DNA from: Tricholoma matsutake
Lineage: Eukaryota > Basidiomycota > Agaricomycetes > Agaricales > Tricholomataceae
NCBI GenBank assembly: GCA_026075535.2
Contig: AP026544.2
Location: forward strand, 4,030,001-4,094,000
Length of the DNA: 64,000 nucleotides
Direction of reading: 5' to 3'
Numbering within the stretch: the first letter of the stretch is position 1; each line of letters begins with the position of its first letter. A program made the translations under genes and the position numbers. This document shows positions 12,513 through 20,985 of the stretch, piece by piece. Below the pieces are notes generated by a model that was given only the letters and a program-made list of their open reading frames with translations, was not told the origin of the DNA and did not search any database.

Positions 12513-13131
12513 ATGTCGCGTAAGTTCATCTGTAGACAATGAATTCCTTGCTGACTGTATATATGTTATAGACCTCACCTTCCCATCTGACCTTCCTGTG
12601 CCAGTTGATGATGGCGCATGCGCCCATCTTACAGTCGGCGCCGCAGTCCCATCAGTTACGCTGTCATCGACTTCAGGCGGAACCTTAGATATCTCGACCC
12701 TGAAGGGTCTGACTATCATATTTTGTTATCCGCGGACAGGCGCTCCAGGAGAGACCGTTCCCAAGTCATGGGATCTCATTCCCGGAGCTCGAGGGTGCAC
12801 ACCTCAGGCATGCTCCTTCCGCGACACATCTTCTGAACTATATGGTCTCGGAGTAAACCACTTATTTGGATTGTCTACGCAGGACACTCTATATCAAATG
12901 GAGGTGAAGGAGCGTCTGCATCTGCCTTACGACTTGCTGTCCGATAAAGATCTGGTGTTTGTGCGCGCACTTAAACTTCCAACGTTCGAGTGGGAGGGAA
13001 AGGTAGTTGTGAAACGGCTGACTATGGCAGTGAAGGATGGGGTGATTGTGCAAACCTGGTATCCTATTTTTCCACCGGATATCAGCGCACGCCAGGTAGT
13101 TGAATGGCTAAAGACTCAGAGTACTATATAG
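12513..13131 (+). CDS. PrxQ/BCP-like peroxiredoxin, two exons
   Basis: Thiol peroxidase of the AhpC/TSA thioredoxin fold that reduces hydrogen peroxide and organic hydroperoxides. Exon 1 is only ATGTCGC (12513-12519). A 52-nt intron follows (12520-12571; donor GTAAGT, acceptor TTATAG). Exon 2 is 12572-13131, giving 188 residues. An upstream in-frame ATG at 12352 would read through the intron and is not preferred. The active site reads GARGCTPQACSFRD, with the likely peroxidatic Cys78 and resolving Cys83 five residues apart, the spacing of atypical 2-Cys PrxQ/BCP enzymes. Unusual is a longer stretch (RTGAPGETVPKSWDLIP) between the beta strand FCYP and the catalytic Cys. I recall this form mainly from bacterial proteins, so an old bacterial transfer is possible. 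No targeting signal is evident; probably cytosolic. Confidence 0.85.
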
Positions 13132-14163
13132 GTCGCGACTAATCACCACGGAGATGATTTCAACAACTCCGACGTTGGGCCGTGGACGAAAGTGTGATTG
13201 TCTTAACTTGGAACTGTAGCTTGTAAGTAGCCTGACTACCAGATCCTGTCATTTCCTTGCAATGACAACTTGATGCCAACCTTCCCATGAGAAGTAGAGT
13301 GAGGTGCAAACTGGGCTGTAATTGGCTGGAACAAAATTTTACTTTATTTTTAATATTTCACGAGAATGTATTCCGTCCTCGTATATACACGAGCATACAT
13401 CGCCTATACATCTTACGCCCACTTCATGTACTAAGGACTGGTCAGCTGTTTATCGGCTCAGTTGGTACAGTTACCAGCCAAGTTCAAGTGCAGCTAGCTG
13501 CTGCCGAAATTTTGTTCGTCACACGTGTACACCTCTCTTCGGGCTCGTTATCGACCTCCTAGATCCCGACTCGGACTGCCGAAATGACTACACAAGCCTT
13601 GGGCTTATCACTCTTTTAATCCTTGGTATCTACTCTTTATTCCTATTTTTTTTTTGCCTCGTGCACCTTCGGCACAGCCAGCTCAGACACATCACGTGAC
13701 CGGCCCGAGAAAGCACCGAAGGCTAAAATCAACGCCTCCCATAAATTAGCCGACATATTTCAGGAGAAGGACTAGCATAATATAGTGTTAGTGGTATTGA
13801 TGATATTGATGCAATTCTCTTCATGTTTATGAGATCAATTCCTTGCAAATGATTTTCTGTAGTTATTTTTGTTCTTCAAAGTTCATGTTCATAATTATGG
13901 GTGTGCAGATATCCATTTACACATTGAATAGCTAACAGATTAATTATTTCCCTGGCTGCTTTTCTTGTAGTGGTTAATGACTCTGCTGTAAGAGAATTCT
14001 CGCATTCTCTTACCACTTACTCTCATTACTAACCATATCCGACACAATTACTAATATACGTGGTCACATGTCTGTTAGTTGATATTTTCATACGATGTCT
14101 TAGATTAGCCATTCCTCCTTGAATCCATACCAAATTCCAGTTTACGTTGTCCTGTTCCCCTGA
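13132..14163. other. Intergenic, AT-rich, between peroxiredoxin and the CACTA-like element
   Basis: No gene recognised. It should contain the peroxiredoxin 3' UTR, then becomes AT-rich up to the TGA duplication (14161-14163) that marks the edge of the first transposon. No CDS with a known domain or RNA gene was seen. Confidence 0.45.
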
Positions 14164-14228
14164 CACCAGGGGCAAAAGCTAGGGCAGTTGAGTTTCAACT
14201 GCCTTCGAGGCAGTGGGTATGGCAGTTG
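14164..14228 (+). repeat. Left terminal inverted repeat of the CACTA-like element
   Basis: About 65 bp match the reverse complement of 27675-27739 with few differences. Inside is a perfect hairpin, arms GGCAGTTGA and TCAACTGCC around GTT, followed by CTTCGAGGCAG. Confidence 0.85.
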
Positions 14229-14938
14229 ACAGAGTAATTATGTAATATTGCCCTTGTGATCATAACGAAGTTATCGATATATATATCAATAATCATTAAA
14301 TTGGTTAATCATTAATCATTGATCATTGATCATCATGTGGTGCGACAACTTTTGTTGTATTATTCTTGTTACCAGGTTACATACTTTACATAAATATGGA
14401 GTAGCAGTTAGCACCATGAATACTCCTTTCCTCCATTCCCTTCCTCTTTCACTCAACAATGCCTTCAGTTATATGTACATGCACAGTTTGCAGCATGAAA
14501 ACTGTCTGCATTCATGGTGTTGAACAACCAGGCCAGTCTGTTAGTGGTCCAACTCATTTGATGCATGAGAAACAGGATAAAAACCCTGCCTTGGCAAGAC
14601 GGAAGCCACAATCATCCCCAAGTTCATCATCAAAAAAATCTACAGCTTCCAATTCTCCAACAGGTAAGTGCTAAACTGTTTCCATAAGAATATAGTTGAA
14701 AAGTATAGTACAGATATCAACTTTTCCACTACACTTATTATAAAGATGGTCTGCCTTCTTGTCATCTGGCTCCACACCAGAGCTGGTGTAAGTCGTGCTG
14801 TCACCAACAAAGTTCTATGAGCAATTCAGGTTATCATCTCTGCAACTCTTTATCTTGTTGGCATTGCTTTGATGTCATCTGGATTTGCTATCAAACTTTC
14901 TAATGTCAAACTTCCTCATGATGTTCGTACAGCCTATC

Positions 14939-15364
14939 TATAAGGGCAACCTAAGCCTCTAGCAAAGGGAAATCCGAAGTTAAAATTATACTACATAATA
15001 CAGGCATTGGGGGCGCACCTAGCAAAGGGAAATCCGAAGAGAAAACTCTAAGGATCCCCTTGCTGATGCCCAGTATATGTGAAGACGACAAAAATCAAAT
15101 ATAACCTAAAAATAGAAAAAGGCGGAGATAGGCGGATCAAGGCCGCCGAATGACATCATACCAAGGGGTATGTGTCGGAAGGGGTACTCCGCCTCTAAAT
15201 ATAAAAGTGTCAACATATACAAACATGATAGCAAGGGAAAATTAGTAATAAAATCCGGAAAAATCATAGAAAATGAAGAATAGAAGGAAATGAGGTGGGG
15301 AAAAATATGGGACGAACATAAAAAATAGGAAAAACACACAGGGCACCCCCCTAGTCCCCTTACA
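14939..15364 (-). repeat. 3' LTR of Gyp-1
   Basis: In element orientation it starts TGTAAGGGG and ends CCCTTATA, a slightly imperfect terminal inverted pair. A TATA-like stretch (TTTATATTTA) lies around 15197-15206. The 20-mer TAGCAAAGGGAAATCCGAAG occurs twice on the plus strand, at 14960-14979 and 15020-15039. Confidence 0.95.
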
Positions 15365-15378
15365 TCACCCCCTCTCTA
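15365..15378 (-). other. Polypurine tract of Gyp-1
   Basis: In element orientation AGAGAGGGGGTGA directly follows the pol stop codon (TAG, 15378-15376) and abuts the 3' LTR, the expected place for the plus-strand DNA primer of reverse transcription. Confidence 0.7.
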
Positions 15379-18300
15379 AGATGCATCGCCCCGATGCATT
15401 CGAAATCGTATACGACCAAAGTCCGTGACTTGAATGCGACGCGGTGCAGCAGTGTGCCGTCGGTGGAATTCCTTGATTAACCGAGGGGCATTTACGTCAG
15501 ACTCTTCGACCCATGAGTTCTCCTCATACCCATAACCCTTCCAATGTACCAAATACTGGAGTTTTCCTCGACGCAAACGGCTGTCCAAGATTGACTCGAC
15601 TTCATATTGGGGTTCTCCCTCGATCACTGTAGGTGGTGGTGGTGGGTGTGAATGGCGTCCCGGGAACGGATCTGGGGGAGCTGGAAGCAATTTGACGACA
15701 TGGAAGACGGGATGGAGTCTGGACATGGAGGCTGGGAGGCGTAGACGATAGGCATGTGTTCCAACGCACTTGACAATGGGGAAAGGTCCCAAGAAGCGAT
15801 GAGCGAGTTTCTTGGATGGACGTGTAGTGGAGATGTCACTGGAGTCAAGATAAACTCGATCACCAACCTTGTACTGAGGGGTTGGGGAGTGGCGCTGGTT
15901 GTAAAATCGCGCCATGTCGTCCTTCGCCTTTGCTAAGGCTGCCCTTGCCTCCTCCAAGCTATCCCTCATGCGTTCTGTGAACTCATTCACTGTCTCGATG
16001 TGTGAGGGAGTTTGGCGAGGTTCAAATCCCATGCGTGGATGTCGTCCAGTGTCTAAGAGGAAAGGGGTCTGTTGAGTGGAAGCATGGACATGGTTGTTGT
16101 ATCCGAACTCGGCCAAAGGAAGGAGATCATCCCAATCGTCCTGGCGTTCATTGACAAAGAGGCGGATGTACTGCTCCAGTTCCTGGTTGACTCGCTCCGT
16201 CTGGCCATCAGTTTGTGGGTGATAAGCAGTTGAAGCGAGGAGTTTGATCCCCAGGAGTCGGTACAGCTCACGAGTGAACTCTGCCATGAACTGAGGGCCA
16301 CGATCCGAGAGGAAGGCACCAGGAAGTCCATGTAACTTCCACACGTGGTGGAGGTAGAGTCGAGCGGCACCTAGGGCACTGACAGTGGTGTGAGTGGGAA
16401 TGAAGTGAGCGCGTTTTCCCACTGAGTCAACTGTGCACATCACCGCATCAAACCCGTTTGACTCTGGCAATTCCACCACAAAGTCGACGCTGACGACATC
16501 CCAACGACTCTCTGGAACAGGAAGAGGGTGTAGCTCACCAATAGGCTTGCGACGAGGGACCTTGGTGCGTAAGCAAAGGTCACAAGTGCGACAATACTGA
16601 CCAATGAGCCGTGACATTTGTGGCCACCAATAGTTCCGTGAGGTGAGCTCCAAGGTCTTCCAGCGTCCAGGGTGGCCAGCAATCTGTGAGTCATGGTGTT
16701 GGGATATGATGCGCCGGCGAAGGTCTGGGTCATTGGGAACATAGATGCGATCCCTGAAATACAACAAGTCCTCCTTTTCAGCCCACTCTGCCGCACGTAA
16801 GGAAAGGGTCGATCCCTTCCTCAGTTCTTTAACAGCTCGGGCGACAACATCCTCATGTAAACCGCTACGGTTTGCGCGACGAATGTCACGTAGAATGTCC
16901 CGCTCCTCGCCCTGGGGTACGATGCCTTCCAGTGCCCGAATGGTGAACAGGTCTGGCTGCAACAGCACAATGTTTTGGTTGTCACCGCTGCCATCCCCAT
17001 GGTCTGCACGTCGGGATAGGGCATCGGTCTTCCCCATGCTGCGACCCGGACGGTGGTGCAAGGAGAAGTCGAATCTAGATAGATACAGGGACCAACGAGC
17101 TTGACGACGGTTCAATTTCTTGGCCGTCATGAAGTACTCGAGGTTCTTGTGATCCGTCCAAATTTCCACCTTGTGTTGGGCACCCTCGAGGAAGTGTCGC
17201 CACTCCTCAAGCGCACGCATTATCGCCAACATCTCCTTGTCGTGGATCTCGTAGTTTCTCTCTACAGCACTAAGGCTTTTGGAGTAGAACGCAACAGGAT
17301 GCCACTTCTGGTCCTCCGGAGACTGCTGAGACAACACAGCGCCCGTCGCAAAGTCAGAACTGTCGGCTTCTACACGAAAAGGACGCGAATCGTCAGCAAA
17401 GGTAAGGATCGGAGCGGAAGTGACCATCTCCTTAAGCTTTTCGAACGCCTCCTGTTGTGCATTATCCCACCTCCATGCCTCCTTTCCTGTCAAGTCGAAC
17501 AGCGGTCGTGCATGATGTGAGAAATCCTTGATAAAACGCCGATAAAAATTGATGAAGCCCAGGAAAGACTGCACCTCCTTCTTGTTCGTGGGCGTAGGCC
17601 AAGCTGTGACCCCATTTACCTTGATAGGATCCATCTCCACTTGACCCTCCGAGATAATCAGGCCGAGGTACTCGATCTTGGTCCTTTCGAACTCGCATTT
17701 GTCCTGACGAAGGTAGAGTTTGTACCGTCGAAGTCGCTCTAGGACGAGGCGCGTGATGCGACGGTGCTCTTCAACCGTGCGAGTGAAGATGAGGATGTCG
17801 TCGAGATAGATGCAGACAACGCCTTCGAGGATGAGGTCATGGAAGATGTCGTTCATCATGGTCTGAAAGGTGGCAGGGCTATTAGTAAGGCCAAAGAACA
17901 TGACAAGCGGTTCAAAAAGACCACGGTTGGTACGAAAGGCTGCCTTCCACTCATCTCCCTCCTTTATCCTCACATTATTATAGCCCCAACGGACATCGAG
18001 CTTGGTGAAGTATCGGGCTCCACGGAGCTGGTTTACGAGTTCGGAGATGAGGGGTAGTGGGTAGCGATTTTTGACCGTGATGTTGTTGAGTCTTCTGTAG
18101 TCTTGAACCGGTCGAAGTGAGCCATCCTTCTTCTTGACAAAGAAAAAGGGAGAGGCCATGGGTGACTTCGATGGTCGAATACGTCCAGAGGCCAGGTGCT
18201 CGTCGATGAACTGGTCAAGCTGCCGTTGTTCCTCCGGAGAGAGAGGATAGACCTTGCAGGATGAAGGGGTTGCGCCGGGGGTGAGTTCGATCGCGTGATC

Positions 18301-19278
18301 CCATGGCTTACGCGCAGGAAGAGAGTCGAATGACTCCTTGGAGAACACGTCTTCAAACTCATGGAGATGAGGGAGTAAGGAGTTAGTAGAGGATTTAGCA
18401 GCGTTGTTTTTGTGGAAGGCCTCGGCGAGGCGTTGGGATATGTTTGATGTGGCACACACCTCATGCGATGAGCAAATCGCAGTGTAGAAGATCCGATCAC
18501 CCTCCTCCACTTCCTCTGGGTCCTCATCATCATCATCCGAGTCCGGCATTAGATCAGGAACCCCTTCCAATTCCACTTCAGGTATAGGCAGGGGTCCAGC
18601 ACGACACTTCTGAGTTCGTCGTATTGCCGCCTTCTGTCCACGACGTTCTTGCCTGGCTTCTGTGAAACACGTCCGACAGCGGGATGGACATCGGCTCATG
18701 GTAACCTCCCCGGTGCGCCAGTCGACCTCTGGGTTATGGTCTCGAAGCCATGGATATCCCAAAATCACCTTTTGCTTTCCTAATTGAGTGACAGCAAAAA
18801 GGGCACGCTCACTATGATCTTTGTAACGGAGAACCAGGTCTGCAACCTCTCGGATGGCACCAGCTTCATTTGGGGATCCATCCACGTTATATACAGGTAT
18901 CGGACGTGAGAGTGAGCGAGTATTTAGACGATGTTGTTGTACCAGATGGGAATCGATGAAGAGACCAGTCGCACCAGAGTCCAGGAGCGCAGAAACACCG
19001 AGTATCTGTCCAGTGTCGGTCGTCTGCAGTTCGATGGCTAGGTTTAAGGAATGTGCAGAGGGAGTGGATGCCACAATATACTTGCGTGGTAGTTTACGCT
19101 CCCATGATTTAATTTTGGGACGTGGAGTAGAAGGAGAGATGGGGAGAGCAGGTACGTCTTTAGCCAACTTCGAAGGGTCAGAGAGGGGAGCAGTCACAGA
19201 AATGGATTCATTCTCCAGGGATTCAACTGACAAGACTTCAAAGCGGTTATGGACAGGCAGTGAGGGCGTACGATTCAC
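15376..19278 (-). CDS. pol: Gyp-1 Pol: protease, reverse transcriptase, RNase H, integrase, chromodomain
   Basis: Polyprotein of about 1,300 residues, uninterrupted. Retropepsin motif LLDSGATG is near residue 100. RT follows with the catalytic YLDDIL near residue 495, then RNase H (TDHKNLEYF region), and an integrase zinc-binding region with HHDSQ and CRTCDLC. The integrase core has DFVVELP, LSDRGPQF and the Glu in GQTERVNQELEQ. A chromodomain closes it ([25 protein letters not shown]) near residues 1225-1275; chromodomains direct integration to marked chromatin. The first codon of the open frame is GTG, not ATG, and the frame overlaps the end of gag by 4 nt in the -1 frame. Pol is therefore probably made by frameshifting or reinitiation. 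All catalytic motifs look intact. Confidence 0.95.
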   Translation of the reverse strand: MNRTPSLPVHNRFEVLSVESLENESISVTAPLSDPSKLAKDVPALPISPSTPRPKIKSWERKLPRKYIVASTPSAHSLNLAIELQTTDTGQILGVSALLDSGATGLFIDSHLVQQHRLNTRSLSRPIPVYNVDGSPNEAGAIREVADLVLRYKDHSERALFAVTQLGKQKVILGYPWLRDHNPEVDWRTGEVTMSRCPSRCRTCFTEARQERRGQKAAIRRTQKCRAGPLPIPEVELEGVPDLMPDSDDDDEDPEEVEEGDRIFYTAICSSHEVCATSNISQRLAEAFHKNNAAKSSTNSLLPHLHEFEDVFSKESFDSLPARKPWDHAIELTPGATPSSCKVYPLSPEEQRQLDQFIDEHLASGRIRPSKSPMASPFFFVKKKDGSLRPVQDYRRLNNITVKNRYPLPLISELVNQLRGARYFTKLDVRWGYNNVRIKEGDEWKAAFRTNRGLFEPLVMFFGLTNSPATFQTMMNDIFHDLILEGVVCIYLDDILIFTRTVEEHRRITRLVLERLRRYKLYLRQDKCEFERTKIEYLGLIISEGQVEMDPIKVNGVTAWPTPTNKKEVQSFLGFINFYRRFIKDFSHHARPLFDLTGKEAWRWDNAQQEAFEKLKEMVTSAPILTFADDSRPFRVEADSSDFATGAVLSQQSPEDQKWHPVAFYSKSLSAVERNYEIHDKEMLAIMRALEEWRHFLEGAQHKVEIWTDHKNLEYFMTAKKLNRRQARWSLYLSRFDFSLHHRPGRSMGKTDALSRRADHGDGSGDNQNIVLLQPDLFTIRALEGIVPQGEERDILRDIRRANRSGLHEDVVARAVKELRKGSTLSLRAAEWAEKEDLLYFRDRIYVPNDPDLRRRIISQHHDSQIAGHPGRWKTLELTSRNYWWPQMSRLIGQYCRTCDLCLRTKVPRRKPIGELHPLPVPESRWDVVSVDFVVELPESNGFDAVMCTVDSVGKRAHFIPTHTTVSALGAARLYLHHVWKLHGLPGAFLSDRGPQFMAEFTRELYRLLGIKLLASTAYHPQTDGQTERVNQELEQYIRLFVNERQDDWDDLLPLAEFGYNNHVHASTQQTPFLLDTGRHPRMGFEPRQTPSHIETVNEFTERMRDSLEEARAALAKAKDDMARFYNQRHSPTPQYKVGDRVYLDSSDISTTRPSKKLAHRFLGPFPIVKCVGTHAYRLRLPASMSRLHPVFHVVKLLPAPPDPFPGRHSHPPPPPTVIEGEPQYEVESILDSRLRRGKLQYLVHWKGYGYEENSWVEESDVNAPRLIKEFHRRHTAAPRRIQVTDFGRIRFRMHRGDAS

Positions 19279-20393
19279 TCGCTGCGAATAGGAAAATCCT
19301 GCTCCTCTACAACTTCCAGCTTAACCTCCTCTGCAACTTGATCCTTCGCTTCCTCAACATCTACAAGTGCCAACAGATCTTGCAGGAGTTCGTCTCGTCC
19401 CTCGGGGGTGAGCATGCGGATATCCTGACGATGGGGACACGCTCCAGCCCTGTGTCCAGGTTCCCCACAACGGTAGCAGAGATCCAACTTACGTGCACGG
19501 CTGCGGGCTGCATCAACATCCATTGGTACTGGGATATTGACGGCTGGTGTGGGAGTTTGACGAGCAGGAATGGGGTTAGGGCGGGGGAGGCTTCGACTGA
19601 AGGTGTAGGGTGTATGAGTGGTAGTTGGAGCACGGAATGCAGCATTAAACGCTGCATTTGTGAGTCGGTTCTCGTCACAGAGTGAAGCAGCTTCATACCA
19701 AGCAAGGATATCATCGTCCGCTGGGCGCCCTTCCAACATCTGTGCAATCTGGTCCTGAATTTCTCGGTTGAGCCCCCGTCGGAACTTCACCACCACTGGT
19801 AACCCACTCCCATACCCTGCCATGTCCACCAAATCCTTGAACTCATCGATATAGTCGTCCACGGATCGACGTCCCTGGTGGTAAGTGGATGACTCAAGTC
19901 GTGTCACTGCTCGGTGGCGTTCATTGAGGGGGCAGAAGTGGCGTACGAACTCAGCTCGAAAGTCCCCCCAAGTGGAGAAAGGTAGAGAACCGAGTTCTTT
20001 AGTTTGACGTAGGATACGGTCCACATAGAGATAGGCGCGTTCAGATTTCATGTATGTGAAGGCCCAATAAATTTTTGCAGCCTCATCGACGAATTGATGC
20101 GACTGGAGACTAATGTATAACTCACAGGAATTAAGGAATGCACGTCCCTGCGCACGTGCACCATTAAATTCGGCGGGGGGGGACGGTTTGATCTGGGCAC
20201 GTTCCTTAGTGGACGCGTTTGGCAAAACATCGTTGTTGGGTGCGCTTGGAGTCGTGAAGGGGGAACTATTAGTCGTAGGGTTAGCCTGGAGGGTCCTAAC
20301 GAAGTTTTCAATCGTAGATTTAAGCGAGTCGATTTGCGCGCGCATTCCGGAAACGTCGCTTTCAAGCGCGTCGAAGCGTTCTGATGCGTCCAT
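19275..20393 (-). CDS. gag: Gyp-1 Gag with CCHC zinc knuckle
   Basis: Structural protein of 372 residues that packages element RNA into virus-like particles. The capsid-type region includes FLNSCELYISLQ and YHQGRRSVDDYIDEF. A zinc knuckle CYRCGEPGHRAGACPH lies near residue 310. The C-terminus is acidic. The ATG at 20393 is the first in a frame that is open upstream to a TAA near 20540, just inside the 5' LTR. It ends TGA at 19275, overlapping pol. Intact. Confidence 0.93.
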   Translation of the reverse strand: MDASERFDALESDVSGMRAQIDSLKSTIENFVRTLQANPTTNSSPFTTPSAPNNDVLPNASTKERAQIKPSPPAEFNGARAQGRAFLNSCELYISLQSHQFVDEAAKIYWAFTYMKSERAYLYVDRILRQTKELGSLPFSTWGDFRAEFVRHFCPLNERHRAVTRLESSTYHQGRRSVDDYIDEFKDLVDMAGYGSGLPVVVKFRRGLNREIQDQIAQMLEGRPADDDILAWYEAASLCDENRLTNAAFNAAFRAPTTTHTPYTFSRSLPRPNPIPARQTPTPAVNIPVPMDVDAARSRARKLDLCYRCGEPGHRAGACPHRQDIRMLTPEGRDELLQDLLALVDVEEAKDQVAEEVKLEVVEEQDFPIRSE

Positions 20394-20535
20394 GTCGCTA
20401 GGGAGCGCGTTTGGCGAAAATGGCGGCGCAATAAAGGCGAGAGTATCTGGAACGGTGTGTAGGGACTCTGTGGAGCTTTGGGAAGCGTCGTCCAGTCCGT
20501 ACCTGCCTATTTTGGGCAGCGCGTTCGCGATTTTC

Positions 20536-20559
20536 GGGCCTTAGGGGAGAGTTTTCTAC
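20536..20559 (-). other. Primer-binding region of Gyp-1, not a standard tRNA 3' end
   Basis: Directly after the 5' LTR the element reads GTAGAAAACTCTCCCCTAAG. It lacks the TGG that would pair with a tRNA CCA end. AGAAAACTC is the exact complement of GAGTTTTCT inside the LTR, so self-priming of the Tf1 kind is possible. Confidence 0.4.
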
Positions 20560-20985
20560 TATAAGGGCAACCTAAGCCTCTAGCAAAGGGAAATCCGAAG
20601 TTAAAATTATACTACATAATACAGGCATTGGGGGCGCACCTAGCAAAGGGAAATCCGAAGAGAAAACTCTAAGGATCCCCTTGCTGATGCCCAGTATATG
20701 TGAAGACGACAAAAATCAAATATAACCTAAAAATAGAAAAAGGCGGAGATAGGCGGATCAAGGCCGCCGAATGACATCATACCAAGGGGTATGTGTCGGA
20801 AGGGGTACTCCGCCTCTAAATATAAAAGTGTCAACATATACAAACATGATAGCAAGGGAAAATTAGTAATAAAATCCGGAAAAATCATAGAAAATGAAGA
20901 ATAGAAGGAAATGAGGTGGGGAAAAATATGGGACGAACATAAAAAATAGGAAAAACACACAGGGCACCCCCCTAGTCCCCTTACA
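20560..20985 (-). repeat. 5' LTR of Gyp-1
   Basis: Identical in my reading to the 3' LTR over 426 bp. It carries the element promoter; a TATA-like stretch is at about 20818-20827, upstream of a GC-rich segment. The target duplication CTATC follows at 20986-20990. Confidence 0.95.

Larger units (their letters stand above)
14939..20985 (-). mobile_element. Gyp-1: complete Ty3 chromovirus LTR retrotransposon
   Basis: Full-length element of 6,047 bp on the minus strand with two 426-bp LTRs that I find identical base by base. It has a CTATC target duplication (14934-14938 and 20986-20990), intact gag (372 codons) and intact pol (1,300 codons) ending in a chromodomain. It lies inside the transposase of the CACTA-like element. 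Gene order protease-RT-RNase H-integrase plus chromodomain marks it as Metaviridae/Chromoviridae-type. It is the youngest element in the window and possibly still active. Confidence 0.95.

Noticed and set aside
12352..12571. N-terminal extension of the peroxiredoxin frame to an ATG at 12352
   Set aside because: It would read through a stretch with perfect GTAAGT and TTATAG borders; the spliced start at 12513 gives a normal-length protein.
15106..15339. 77-codon frame in the Gyp-1 LTR, repeated at 20727-20960
   Set aside because: Exact repetition only reflects identical LTRs; hydrophobic composition comes from AT-rich LTR sequence and no family is recognised.
16018..16034. Match to a tRNA B-box (GGTTCAAATCC)
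   Set aside because: Lies in the integrase coding region of Gyp-1, recurs in Gyp-2 and Gyp-3, and no tRNA cloverleaf surrounds it.
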